Shown here piece by piece: positions 56,121-64,000 of a stretch of DNA of 64,000 nucleotides. Location of the stretch: contig NZ_JAOUSF010000003.1 in NCBI RefSeq assembly GCF_025660475.1, forward strand, positions 62,001-126,000, given 5' to 3'. The position numbers and the translations under genes were made by a program. Origin of the DNA: Perspicuibacillus lycopersici. GTDB lineage: Bacteria > Bacillota > Bacilli > Bacillales > Caldibacillaceae. Each line of letters begins with the position of its first letter. Position 1 is the first letter of the stretch. The notes beneath the pieces were generated by a model. It saw only the letters and a program-made list of their open reading frames with translations. It did no database searches and was not told the DNA's origin.

Positions 56121-56369
56121 ATGACAACTCCATATCGTTGTCCGAATTGTAAAACAAACAAAACACGATTCAATATTATTAAACAAATGGCCGAATCGGT
56201 GAAGCTTGATCCTCAAACAGGCGAAGTATTACAAACGTATGATGAAGCAACTTTGGAGCCATTCCATATGCCATATCGCGGACCAGAATATAAAATCCAG
56301 TGTGGTGTATGTGGATTAGTGGAATCGGAAACGATGTTTGCTAAATTTGGAGAAAGTAGTATTTCATAA
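56121..56369 (+). CDS. Small zinc-ribbon protein
   Basis: 82 residues with two Cys pairs, CPNC (about 7-10) and CGVC (about 64-67), separated by about 55 residues: a likely zinc ribbon around a small beta domain. Function unknown; such proteins often bind nucleic acid. The ATG has AAGGAAG upstream. It follows gerT by about 100 bases in the same direction and converges on ctpB through a shared terminator. Confidence 0.75.
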   Translation: MTTPYRCPNCKTNKTRFNIIKQMAESVKLDPQTGEVLQTYDEATLEPFHMPYRGPEYKIQCGVCGLVESETMFAKFGESSIS

Positions 56370-56373
56370 TAAT

Positions 56374-56404
56374 AAAAACAAGGGGATGTTCCCCTTGTTT
56401 TTTT
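56374..56404. terminator. Bidirectional terminator
   Basis: ACAAGGGG pairs with CCCCTTGT. Seven T follow on the plus strand and a T run on the minus strand, between convergent genes. Confidence 0.9.
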
Positions 56405-56413
56405 ACGTAAATT

Positions 56414-57895
56414 TTATTTCATTTGTTCTTTAATTAATTCTACCGCTTTGCCGATTTGCGGATCTTCTTCCGTAATTTTATTACTCAATTGTTGCATAAT
56501 CGCGACAGTCGTATCCCCTTGAACAATCCCTGTTTCTTTAAGTTTATGATCTTTTTGGAAGGAAATAACTGCTGCCTTCGTATCTGCATCAAATAAACCA
56601 TCTACTTTACCAGGATTGTAACCAAGTACTTTAAGCATTTCTTCCATTGAAGAAACTTGCTCGGATAGAACATTTTCTTTTAATTCTAAACTAGGGTCAA
56701 TATATGGTAGCTTTGCATAATCCGGTAATGAAACAACATAATCTGGTGTTATTCCATTCTTATGAATAGATTCCCCACTTGGTGTTAACCAGCGTGCTGT
56801 TGTTATCTTCAAGTTTGAACCGTCAGAGAAATTACCTGCTGTTTGTGCAGTACCTTTACCAAATGTTTTCTCTCCAACTAGTGGTATTCCAGCGGATTCC
56901 TTAACTGCAGCTGCGACTATTTCCGAAGCACTCGCACTACCACCATCTACAACAACAACTATTGGCAAATCAAATTTCTCTGTTTGATTGGACAATTGTC
57001 GTTCTCTTGTACCATCTTTGTATTCCATTTGATAAATAACTTCACCTTCTGGAACAAACATGCTAGCAATTTCAATCGCTTGTGGTAATAGACCTCCTGG
57101 GTTCTGTCTTAAATCTAAAATAATCCCTTTCGCACCTTGTTCTTTCAGGTCTGCAATATGTTGCTTCAATTCTTCTGCTGAATGTTCAGAGAATGAAGTA
57201 AGCTGTACCTTTCCGATATTTCCGTCCAACATTTCACTATAGACAGTTTCAATTGGGATAACATCACGTGTGATGTTTACTTTTATTTGTTCATCAATTC
57301 CTGGACGAGAAATTGTTAATTCAACGACTGTTCCTTTTTCCCCTCGGATTAAAGTAACCGCCTCGTTCGAACTCATTCCTTGAATATTTTTTCCGTCTAC
57401 CTCAATAATCGCATCATTTGCCCGTAAACCTGCTGCTTCTGCAGGCGATCCTTTAATCGGGGCAACAATCACTATATTTCCATCTCTTTCTTCAATTTGA
57501 GCTCCAATTCCTTCGAATGACGATGAAATACTTTCATAAAAGCTCTTCGCTTCCTCAACAGTCATATAATCAGAATATGGATCACCAATCGCTTCCACCA
57601 TTCCATTAATGGCTCCATCAACTAATACTTGATCATCCACTTCATCCACATAATTTTTTTGGATTTGCTCGTAAGCATCGTATAGTTTGGAAAATTCTTC
57701 GCGATCTCTTAGTTGAATTCTTTCTACTACTTTTTCATCCCCAAACGATAGGGCAAAGGTTGTTACACCTGCAGTTAAGAAAACAAGAACAAACATAATC
57801 ATGATAAATTGGAACTTCTTAATTTTCATAAATTTATTTTCTTGTTCCGTTTTTTCCGTTTCCACTTCTTGTTTTTCCTCTTGATCCACGTTCAT
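56414..57895 (-). CDS. ctpB: Carboxyl-terminal processing protease CtpB (S41)
   Basis: About 493 residues: a membrane anchor (about 30-50), a PDZ domain (GIGAQIEERDGNIVIVAP onward), the S41 protease core with the Ser in GGSASASEIVAAA and the Lys in VGEKTFGKGTAQT, and a C-terminal peptidoglycan-binding domain. In B. subtilis CtpB cleaves SpoIVFA between mother cell and forespore to trigger sigma-K. The start is uncertain between ATG 57895, TTG 57907 and GTG 57889, because the ribosome site (AAAGTGGTG) overlaps. It lies downstream of yodJ, as in B. subtilis surroundings. Confidence 0.88.
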   Translation of the reverse strand: MNVDQEEKQEVETEKTEQENKFMKIKKFQFIMIMFVLVFLTAGVTTFALSFGDEKVVERIQLRDREEFSKLYDAYEQIQKNYVDEVDDQVLVDGAINGMVEAIGDPYSDYMTVEEAKSFYESISSSFEGIGAQIEERDGNIVIVAPIKGSPAEAAGLRANDAIIEVDGKNIQGMSSNEAVTLIRGEKGTVVELTISRPGIDEQIKVNITRDVIPIETVYSEMLDGNIGKVQLTSFSEHSAEELKQHIADLKEQGAKGIILDLRQNPGGLLPQAIEIASMFVPEGEVIYQMEYKDGTRERQLSNQTEKFDLPIVVVVDGGSASASEIVAAAVKESAGIPLVGEKTFGKGTAQTAGNFSDGSNLKITTARWLTPSGESIHKNGITPDYVVSLPDYAKLPYIDPSLELKENVLSEQVSSMEEMLKVLGYNPGKVDGLFDADTKAAVISFQKDHKLKETGIVQGDTTVAIMQQLSNKITEEDPQIGKAVELIKEQMK

Positions 57896-57994
57896 CACCA
57901 CTTTCAAGGTATCTAAAATAGAGAAAATATAGACTATATTGTATAAGATACCATGTTTTACTAAAATTGAATAGCAAAGAAGTCAAGGTTGGCT

Positions 57995-58837
57995 CTAGAT
58001 AGCCTTTGCTTCCTCGAAGAATTCTTCTAAAGTCCAATCGTGTTCATAAATAATAGTTGCCATTTCCTCGCCAACATAACGGAAATGCCATGGCTCATAT
58101 TTGTATCCGGTAATACTCTCTTTTCCCTTTGGATATCGAAGAATAAATCCAAATTTATGTGCATTTTCCGCTAGCCATTTTCCTTCCGCAGTGTCCTCAA
58201 AGCTTTCCGTTAATAAGTAATCAACGCTTGCTCCGGAAATATCCATTGCTAGACCCGTTTGATGTTCACTTTGTCCAGGAACTGCTACAGCTTCCATAGC
58301 CTTCTCTTCCCCTTTTGCTGCAACTTCTGCTTGGAAAACCTGATCTTGTCTAGCATAAGAGCGGTATCCAGAAACAGCAAACAAATTAACACCTTCTGCT
58401 TTTGCCTGTGCAAACATTGCTTCTAAAGCATCTGCAGCAACTTGTTTCATATAGCTTTTTTCAATATCTTGATCACCAAACGAAAATGCTACATTTGGTC
58501 TAACTAAATCAGAAGGAATATAGTCAGATGGCAGCATAATTTCTTTATTAACCAATACTAAAAGATTTTCTACATTTTTAATAACAGCTTGTCCATTCAC
58601 TTCCTCAACTTCATTAAAGTATTTCTTTTCTAATGTAATCCCTTGATCTTCTGAAGACGTATTTTCTTGTTGCTCACTTGAATCGTTGTTAGACGTTTCA
58701 TTTTGGCTCGTATTATCGGCTACATTTTCTTTCTCTGTTTCTACACTATCTGTTTTCTCATTATTCTTTTGATTATTTGCACATCCAAATAATAAGGGAG
58801 CAATCATGAATGGTATGATAATTCTCTGAAGTTTCAT
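57995..58837 (-). CDS. yodJ: YodJ-like D-Ala-D-Ala carboxypeptidase lipoprotein (VanY/LdcB family)
   Basis: 280 residues: a lipoprotein signal with lipobox LLFGC (Cys about 19), a long Ser/Asn/Glu linker, and a VanY domain. The zinc site is visible: SEHQTGLAMD (His and Asp) and EPWHFRYVG (His), plus SGYRSYARQ. It trims peptidoglycan stem peptides outside the membrane. The start ATG follows AGGTGAATATA. Confidence 0.9.
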   Translation of the reverse strand: MKLQRIIIPFMIAPLLFGCANNQKNNEKTDSVETEKENVADNTSQNETSNNDSSEQQENTSSEDQGITLEKKYFNEVEEVNGQAVIKNVENLLVLVNKEIMLPSDYIPSDLVRPNVAFSFGDQDIEKSYMKQVAADALEAMFAQAKAEGVNLFAVSGYRSYARQDQVFQAEVAAKGEEKAMEAVAVPGQSEHQTGLAMDISGASVDYLLTESFEDTAEGKWLAENAHKFGFILRYPKGKESITGYKYEPWHFRYVGEEMATIIYEHDWTLEEFFEEAKAI

Positions 58838-58907
58838 TATATTCACCTATCTTTTTTGACTTTTAACATGTTCCATTTTATCACTCGTTTTAAATGATGA
58901 ACAGTTA

Positions 58908-59096
58908 TTATTTTTCCCCTTTATGAGGTGATAGAGTGAAAGTTAGTAATGCCAATGCTTCTCCCTTATTTTGTAAAACAATTGAAATATAATCGTAAAC
59001 AAAAGAGTATTTTTCCATAGAATAAACAGGAGGTGTACTCGAAGTATCGAAGCTTGAAATTTCCCATCCATCATATTTAACTAATAATATTTTTTT
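58908..59096 (-). pseudogene. Remnant open frame without a start codon
   Basis: 62 codons open between two stops on the minus strand, reading LVKYDGWEISSFDTSSTPPV and later FVYDYISIVLQNKGEALALL. Amino acid composition and strand pattern look like real protein, but no ATG, GTG or TTG with a ribosome site lies at its 5' end, and the frame begins just after an A7 run. It looks like the 3' end of a decayed gene. No family recognised. Nothing else was seen in this intergenic region except the deoD terminator. Confidence 0.4.
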
Positions 59097-59148
59097 CTAT
59101 AATTAAAAATGGATTAAAGGCATTGTAATTATAGTTGCTTAAAGTGAT

Positions 59149-59180
59149 GAAAAAGCGAGTGACATTTATTGTCACTCGCA
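59149..59180 (-). terminator. Terminator after deoD
   Basis: GCGAGTGAC pairs perfectly with GTCACTCGC, followed by T5 on the minus strand. Confidence 0.92.
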
Positions 59181-59218
59181 CGTTTATATCATTCACTAAA
59201 ACTTTAAATGCCACAAGG

Positions 59219-59923
59219 TTATTTAATCGCACTATCCAAAGCAACTTCAATCATATCATTGAAAGTCGTTTGTCTTTCTTCAGCAGAAGTAGCTTCTCCT
59301 GTTAAAATGTGGTCACTTACCGTTAAAATAGCTAGTGCATTACGGCCATATTTTGCAGCCATTGTATACAATGCAGCAGCTTCCATTTCTACCGCTAAAA
59401 TACCGTATTGCGCCCATTTTTCATGCTCTGCATAATCATCATAAAATAAATCTGCACTGAACACATTACCAACTTTTAAGTTTAATCCTTTTTCCACACC
59501 CGCGTCATATGCTTTTCTTAAAAGATCGAAATTAGCAGTCGGTGCATAATCCATTGCACCACCGAATATTTTACGATTGATTTGGGAGTCATGGGATGCA
59601 CTCATCGCAACGATAACGTCACGAACTTTTACATCTTTTTGGATAGCTCCACAAGTACCAACACGAATTAAATTTTGCACATTATAGTTTTGCATTAATT
59701 CGGTAATATAGATAGAAATGGACGGTACACCCATTCCTGTTCCTTGTACAGAAATTCTTTTTCCTTTATATGTTCCTGTGTAGCCAAACATATTACGAAC
59801 TTCATTGTAGCAAACCGCATTTTCTAAAAAGTTCTCCGCAATGTATTTTGCCCGTAAAGGATCTCCAGGTAGAAGGACTGTTTCAGCAATTTCATTTTCT
59901 TTTGCACCAATATGTATACTCAC
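59219..59923 (-). CDS. deoD: Purine nucleoside phosphorylase DeoD
   Basis: A 234-residue hexameric-type phosphorylase that splits purine nucleosides to base and ribose 1-phosphate for salvage. [14 protein letters not shown] binds phosphate, [12 protein letters not shown] binds ribose, and VSDHILTGE contains the catalytic Asp. The GTG start behind AAGGAGGAAATTAC gives the usual length; a longer frame starting 13 codons upstream would read through the ribosome site. It is monocistronic. Confidence 0.95.
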   Translation of the reverse strand: MSIHIGAKENEIAETVLLPGDPLRAKYIAENFLENAVCYNEVRNMFGYTGTYKGKRISVQGTGMGVPSISIYITELMQNYNVQNLIRVGTCGAIQKDVKVRDVIVAMSASHDSQINRKIFGGAMDYAPTANFDLLRKAYDAGVEKGLNLKVGNVFSADLFYDDYAEHEKWAQYGILAVEMEAAALYTMAAKYGRNALAILTVSDHILTGEATSAEERQTTFNDMIEVALDSAIK

Positions 59924-60072
59924 GTAATTTCCTCCTTGATTTAAACATTGTATGTCCACCAATTAATATACCATATTTGAGAAAAAGTAAAAATGTTCCC
60001 CTGCTAATTTTGGATATTTTCTACTGTTTAATACACACTAATAAAGATTTCTATAGGATGGGAGGGATATCC

Positions 60073-60198
60073 TTGGGAAAAAAACATCGCAATCGTATTA
60101 GTCAGAGAAAGAAAAATAATCACATTCCAGAAGAACAAATAATTGCGGAACATGAAGCACATGCGAAGGAAAATTCTGCAACTGGTAGAAAACGGTAA
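60073..60198 (+). CDS. Small basic protein, unknown function (41 aa)
   Basis: Encodes MGKKHRNRISQRKKNNHIPE, then a Glu/His/Ala-rich helix ending TGRKR. The TTG start has GGGAGGGATATCC upstream. The polar, charged make-up and size suggest a small nucleic-acid or spore-associated protein, but no family is assigned. Only this reading is supported: a much longer in-frame version would run antisense through deoD. Confidence 0.6.
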   Translation: MGKKHRNRISQRKKNNHIPEEQIIAEHEAHAKENSATGRKR

Positions 60199-60227
60199 TG
60201 GAAAAATTTCCGTGTTATTAATAGAAA

Positions 60228-60255
60228 AGCAATGCCAATTTAGTATGGCATTGCT
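60228..60255. terminator. Bidirectional terminator
   Basis: AGCAATGCCA pairs perfectly with TGGCATTGCT between convergent genes; short T stretches on both sides. Confidence 0.75.
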
Positions 60256-60269
60256 CCTATTTTATTCGT

Positions 60270-61040
60270 TTATATATATGCTTTTATTGCACCTATTATC
60301 TTTTCTTCCATATAAGGGATGTCTGCATTTGTTAAACTTAGTTGAATTTTCTTTTCATCCATTTCAAAGGCTTCTGAAAAAAATCCCACTAGACCTCGTT
60401 CTTTTCTATCCATTTCCATAAATAAATTTAAACGATGATTAGACTGATTTACAAATACTATTTCTAATTCTTCTAATCGTCCTCGGAATATTCCTTCATA
60501 CGGAACAAATTCGAATTCCTGGATAATCGGTAATCTGTTACGGATAGCGTTAGGCACAAGCTCACAATCTGCATTCCGAAGCGAAAAGCCTAGATTTGCA
60601 ACAGAATTAATGACAGCTGCCATTAATTCATTAGGAACTACTTTTATATAATCCTTATCTGTTGGATCTATAGCATTTTTAATATCTGCTCCACTTTCTA
60701 TCCAAATTTTCGTTTTTCCATAAGTTAATGGAGTATCAACTGAAAGTGTAAATGAAAACGGTCTTTCTATTTTTTCATTTGGTTTAATTGTGAAGCATTC
60801 GGAAAGCTGGAAACGACCAATAGTAGCAATATCTTTTACCATTTTTTCATCTATTTTACGTAAAAAATTTGTTTTAAGTGTTAAATACAATGATTCGATT
60901 TTTTGTTCAATACTGCCTCCCTTGACTTCTATCCGGCCGTTAATTTCTTCACCAACCGTGAAAATATTATTATCCAGTATTACATCAATTTCTGCTCCTC
61001 CAATACCTACACTGGCAAATACTTTGTTAATAAACGACAT
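60270..61040 (-). CDS. spo0M: Sporulation-control protein Spo0M
   Basis: A 256-residue arrestin-fold protein that modulates entry into sporulation in Bacillus. The N-terminal half starts MSFINKVFASVGIGGAEIDV and continues with GEEINGRIEVKGG; the C-terminal half has QEFEFVPYEGIFRGRLEELE. Length matches the family. It is followed by a shared terminator. The molecular partner is not known from sequence. Confidence 0.93.
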   Translation of the reverse strand: MSFINKVFASVGIGGAEIDVILDNNIFTVGEEINGRIEVKGGSIEQKIESLYLTLKTNFLRKIDEKMVKDIATIGRFQLSECFTIKPNEKIERPFSFTLSVDTPLTYGKTKIWIESGADIKNAIDPTDKDYIKVVPNELMAAVINSVANLGFSLRNADCELVPNAIRNRLPIIQEFEFVPYEGIFRGRLEELEIVFVNQSNHRLNLFMEMDRKERGLVGFFSEAFEMDEKKIQLSLTNADIPYMEEKIIGAIKAYI

Positions 61041-61121
61041 TCAATTAATCCCCCAAGTCTAATATAGAATTCTTTATAGGAAATTTACGGTTACTTAAGG
61101 GAAAAGTTTCAAGCATAGTAA

Positions 61122-61772
61122 TTAACTTTCCTTCTTAAATGGATTTTGTGATAATGCTTCAAGCTTTTTTAATATCTCATTCATCTTTCTGCGGTAAGCT
61201 AATTCACCAAAGTTTCGAAACAAATACTGATAATCATTGTACATATCTAACAATTCATCGACATCAGTCATTTCCTTTTTCCGACTTTGTGTTTTCGGTG
61301 GGGAAATGAGCAATTGCCCTTTTGAGCCTTGTGCTTTTTTCGCATTTAATAATTTTCTAGCATTTGTTTCATTTGTAATATACGTTAATTCTTCCTCAGC
61401 AGCTTCTAGCCATTGACCATCTCCGACACGGGAAAGCTCATAAATAATGTCCTCCCACGCAGAGTCTTTGTAACGCCAAATTTCCGCTCGAAAACCGATG
61501 ATGATAAATAATTCTTGACCATACCCTCTCACTCGTACAATATCTCCAAAGTGAAATTTATATTCAATGTGAATATTTTCGCGTTTTTGTACACCTTTAT
61601 CGTAATCTTGCATGTACAGGAGATTTTTTTCTCTATATAAATCGTCATGATTTTCTAAAGAATAGAACCATTCACCATCCAGGTTGTATATTTTTACAAC
61701 GTCTGTTACCGTTCCTTCTTTAGTGACAACCCGATCGCCGATATTAAATTTTGGTTGACCGTGTTTGCTCAT
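61122..61772 (-). CDS. yodN: YodN-like protein
   Basis: A 216-residue soluble protein. The first 110 residues hold two repeats of a small beta motif (FNIGDRVVTKEGTVTDVVKI and FHFGDIVRVRGYGQELFIII), suggesting SH3-like or KOW-like barrels. The C-terminal part is helical and charged. Position beside yozE and yokU matches B. subtilis yodN, which is the main basis of the name. Function unknown. The start is MSKHGQPKF, with GAGGGG and AGGAGG upstream. Confidence 0.7.
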   Translation of the reverse strand: MSKHGQPKFNIGDRVVTKEGTVTDVVKIYNLDGEWFYSLENHDDLYREKNLLYMQDYDKGVQKRENIHIEYKFHFGDIVRVRGYGQELFIIIGFRAEIWRYKDSAWEDIIYELSRVGDGQWLEAAEEELTYITNETNARKLLNAKKAQGSKGQLLISPPKTQSRKKEMTDVDELLDMYNDYQYLFRNFGELAYRRKMNEILKKLEALSQNPFKKES

Positions 61773-61836
61773 GCCTCCTATCCCCTCGCTTTCATGCGGT
61801 TTATCTATTATATGCATGCACAAGCAGAAATGAGAA

Positions 61837-61861
61837 AACCAGCATTTGCTAAAATGCTGGT
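61837..61861 (-). terminator. Intrinsic terminator downstream of yozE
   Basis: On the minus strand ACCAGCATT pairs with AATGCTGGT, followed by TTTC. It separates yozE from yodN. Confidence 0.72.
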
Positions 61862-61920
61862 ATCAAGAGGCTCCATCCATCCCATGAGAAAATTCTTCTG
61901 TCCTTCATACAATGCTTTTG

Positions 61921-62151
61921 TTAAGAAAAAGGTTTTTCGATTTGAACATATAGCTCCCAAGCGTTATCAAATACTGTCATGGAAGACAAATAGTCACCAT
62001 TAAGCTCTAAATAACGACTAACTTCATCATAGTCGCTTGAGCGCGTAGGAAAACTGTGATCATGATAAGCATGATTCGCAAAGTGTGAAATGTCATCTTT
62101 CCCTTGCGGATTTCGATACGTCATTAAAAAATGATAAAATGTTTTTGCCAT
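61921..62151 (-). CDS. yozE: YozE family protein
   Basis: A 76-residue helical protein of the YozE SAM-like family. The opening KTFYHFLMTYRNPQGKDDIS and SSDYDEVSRYLELNGDYLSS are the conserved parts. Function unknown; it is found throughout Bacillales. The start follows AGGATGG. Confidence 0.92.
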   Translation of the reverse strand: MAKTFYHFLMTYRNPQGKDDISHFANHAYHDHSFPTRSSDYDEVSRYLELNGDYLSSMTVFDNAWELYVQIEKPFS

Positions 62152-62285
62152 ATTAATCCATCCTATATATCTGTTTTGTATCTAATACATTAATATCCAA
62201 TTTGTTTTTTCTACTATATCATAAATTTCGATGATACATAGGACTAGAAGCTTTGAATTTCATAAATGTGCTCATTTCTTTCCGA

Positions 62286-62573
62286 TTATAGATCGGAAAA
62301 ATCAAAATAATTCCTTTTCAAAATCCGGGGCTGTTGCATTAATTCAGCATGGGTAATGCTTTTTGGTAATAATTTCGTATTAATTAAAAATAATTGATCC
62401 TCTATTTCTTTAATTAATGCTTCCTCTTGATATTCCATAGTGCAATCTAAGCAACGAATACTTGGTGTATTTTCAATTTCTACCGCACGTGTGCCATCCG
62501 GCAATTCCCAATAGACAGTTTGCTCTGAGTCGACAATTCGATTCCCTCCACACCATTCACATATCTTACTCAT
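62286..62573 (-). CDS. yokU: YokU-like zinc-finger protein
   Basis: A 95-residue protein with two Cys pairs, CEWCGG (residues 5-8) and CLDC (about 46-49), forming a likely zinc finger of the type seen in antitoxin/regulator YgiT-like N-termini, followed by a helical tail. The start behind GGAGGCGATC overlaps the end of kamA by 8 bases, so the two are translationally coupled, as I recall for B. subtilis yokU and kamA. Role unknown; possibly a partner or regulator of KamA. Confidence 0.85.
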   Translation of the reverse strand: MSKICEWCGGNRIVDSEQTVYWELPDGTRAVEIENTPSIRCLDCTMEYQEEALIKEIEDQLFLINTKLLPKSITHAELMQQPRILKRNYFDFSDL

Positions 62574-63981
62574 GATCGCCTCCATCTTTCTTTGCAAAAT
62601 ATTTTCGTTGGTCTGCCAAATATTTTTTTTCCTTTAATTGATCGCGTTTTTCCCGAAAATCCTTTAATGTGCTGTGCTCGGGATTGGTTTGATACGTCTT
62701 TCGCTTTTCGATTCTTTCTAATCCTTCTGGTACGATGTTAAATTTTGATTCATTCATTAATCCCGCAATTCCAGCATTTGATCGTTTTGACTCCATTTCC
62801 GGATATACTTCCTTAAAATAATCATCGGCACGACCAGGTACATAATTTTCAGGCTCAGGATAAGTTGTAATCACCCCTTCAAAGTTTCTTAAAACTACTT
62901 TATTTGCGCTTTGGGAAATTAAATAATTTGGTTGCAGTGCAATTTTCCCGCCACCGCCAGGAGCATCCACAACGAATGTTGGAACCGCATAACCGCTCGT
63001 ATGGCCACGAAGACCTTCAATAATTTCTAATCCCTTGGATACTGGGGCACGGAAATGCCCAATCCCTTCCGATAAGTCACATTGGTATATATAATATGGT
63101 CGGACACGAATTTTTACGAGGTCATGCATTAATTTTTTCATAATCGGGACACTGTCATTAATCCCTGCTAATATAACCGATTGATTACCAACTGGTACAC
63201 CAGCATCTGCTAGCATTTCACATGCCTTTTTCGCTTCTTCGGTAATTTCAATGGATGTATTAAAATGTGTATTTAACCAAATTGGATGGTATTTCTTTAA
63301 TATGTTGCATAAATTTTCCGTAATGCGTTGTGGAAATACAACTGGGGCTCTTGTTCCCAGACGGATAATTTCTACATGAGGAATTTCCCGTAAATTTTTT
63401 AATATATATTCTAAAATTTGGTCATTGATAAGCAGTGCATCTCCACCTGATAATAGTACGTCACGTACTTCTGGTGTATTTCGGATATAGTCAATTGCCT
63501 TATCTAGTTGTTTCTTCGGCACTCCCATTCCGATTTGTCCAGAAAATCGTCTACGCGTACAATATCGGCAATACATGGAGCATTGATTCGTCACTAAAAA
63601 TAACACCCGATCCGGATAACGGTGGGTTAATCCTGGTACAGGGGAGTCCTCATCTTCATGGAGAGGATCCTCTAAATCATATGGTGTTTTGTGTAACTCT
63701 TGTGATATTGGTACTGACTGCATCCGGATCGGACATCTAGGATCATCCTCATGCATTAACCATGCATAGTATGGTGTAATATTTAAAGGAATCGTTTTAG
63801 CTGATATACGAACCCCTTCTTCTTCATCGGGTGTTAAATTTATCACTTTTTTCAAATCATCTACTGTCCGGATGGTATTGGTTAATTGCCAAAGCCAGTC
63901 ATTCCATTTTTCTTCTGGGATATCTTTCCAAAGTTCAATATCTTTCCAATGTCGATTTGGCTTATATAAATCGAATTTCAT
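62566..63981 (-). CDS. kamA: Lysine 2,3-aminomutase KamA
   Basis: A 471-residue radical SAM enzyme that turns L-lysine into beta-lysine, the first step of lysine fermentation or of beta-lysine osmolyte synthesis. The Fe-S motif is [13 protein letters not shown] (about residues 130-142). PLP is bound in [16 protein letters not shown] (about 327-342), including the PGGGGK lysine. The start MKFDLYKPN behind GGGGGGAAGG is 19 bases from the window edge, so the gene is complete. It is coupled to yokU; the later yodP-yodT genes of the B. subtilis cluster are not here. Confidence 0.96.
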   Translation of the reverse strand: MKFDLYKPNRHWKDIELWKDIPEEKWNDWLWQLTNTIRTVDDLKKVINLTPDEEEGVRISAKTIPLNITPYYAWLMHEDDPRCPIRMQSVPISQELHKTPYDLEDPLHEDEDSPVPGLTHRYPDRVLFLVTNQCSMYCRYCTRRRFSGQIGMGVPKKQLDKAIDYIRNTPEVRDVLLSGGDALLINDQILEYILKNLREIPHVEIIRLGTRAPVVFPQRITENLCNILKKYHPIWLNTHFNTSIEITEEAKKACEMLADAGVPVGNQSVILAGINDSVPIMKKLMHDLVKIRVRPYYIYQCDLSEGIGHFRAPVSKGLEIIEGLRGHTSGYAVPTFVVDAPGGGGKIALQPNYLISQSANKVVLRNFEGVITTYPEPENYVPGRADDYFKEVYPEMESKRSNAGIAGLMNESKFNIVPEGLERIEKRKTYQTNPEHSTLKDFREKRDQLKEKKYLADQRKYFAKKDGGDHE

Positions 63982-64000
63982 AACCTTCCCCCCATTCATT

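Noticed and set aside
58936-58992. An 18-codon plus-strand ORF with GAGGTGATA upstream
   Set aside because: It is antisense to the better-looking startless frame at 58908-59096 and has no other support.

Overview
The window is a 64 kb stretch of AT-rich chromosome from a spore-forming Bacillaceae member (Bacillota). The evidence is strong GGAGG-type ribosome sites, frequent TTG and GTG starts, intrinsic terminators after most operons, and sporulation or Bacillus-lineage genes: Spo0M, a GerT-like Hsp20, YteA, CtpB, YodJ, YodN, YozE, YokU, YozQ, YndM, YkoN and YkoP. The deoD-yodJ-ctpB and yodN-yozE-yokU-kamA neighbourhoods resemble B. subtilis, but the window is clearly not B. subtilis. An Oceanobacillus/Virgibacillus/Ornithinibacillus-like genus is my inference. 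I see no tRNA or rRNA gene, CRISPR array, prophage or intact insertion sequence.

Layout. 1-1.5 kb: 5' part of an RNase HI gene, a HesB-like protein and a Nudix hydrolase. 1.8-9.9 kb: two heterodimeric ABC exporters (BmrCD-like and YfiBC-like), each with one degenerate ATPase site. The first lies behind a leader with two short ORFs and two terminators. 10.3-15.1 kb: an XdhC-like protein, YteA, a metallophosphoesterase, YndM and MsrA. 15.2-18.7 kb: luxS-mccA-mccB (homocysteine to cysteine), divergent from yrrT. 18.9-25.4 kb: AlaX editing protein, PepF, MscL, a small basic protein, YkoP, YkoN and a cupredoxin. 25.9-30.5 kb: YozQ, a glycoside-hydrolase-like protein, BioY behind a BirA-type operator, two FluC subunits and the NAD(P)HX repair enzyme. 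30.7-35.3 kb: a PaaD-like protein and the 2-oxoglutarate dehydrogenase genes odhA-odhB. 35.9-40.7 kb: MFS exporter behind a short uORF, LysE exporter, amino acid permease and two cold-shock proteins, the distal one behind a structured leader. 41-45.7 kb: a very large cell-wall-anchored subtilase. 46.2-49.0 kb: divergent ku and ligD (end joining). 49.0-49.7 kb: a 52-bp tandem array and a tiny inverted-repeat remnant. 49.7-55.4 kb: DapF, a ResA-like thioredoxin, small membrane proteins, a GNAT behind a folded leader, and a MATE exporter. 55.5-64 kb: GerT-like protein, zinc ribbon protein, CtpB, YodJ, DeoD, Spo0M, YodN, YozE, YokU and lysine 2,3-aminomutase.

Most genes are ordinary core or lineage genes. 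The unusual signal lies between them. The best candidate is the bmrC leader (5.6-6.05 kb): a sigma-A promoter, a 26-codon leader ORF, two intrinsic terminators, and an 11-bp complementarity between leader codons 15-18 and the first terminator stem. That is the architecture of ribosome-mediated transcription attenuation. Other candidates are the exact 52-bp-period array with a four-unit higher-order pattern, a T-arm-like folded leader before a GNAT gene, a branched terminator between promoter and gene at one csp, and a diverged family of intergenic repeats. All RNA structures were drawn by eye.
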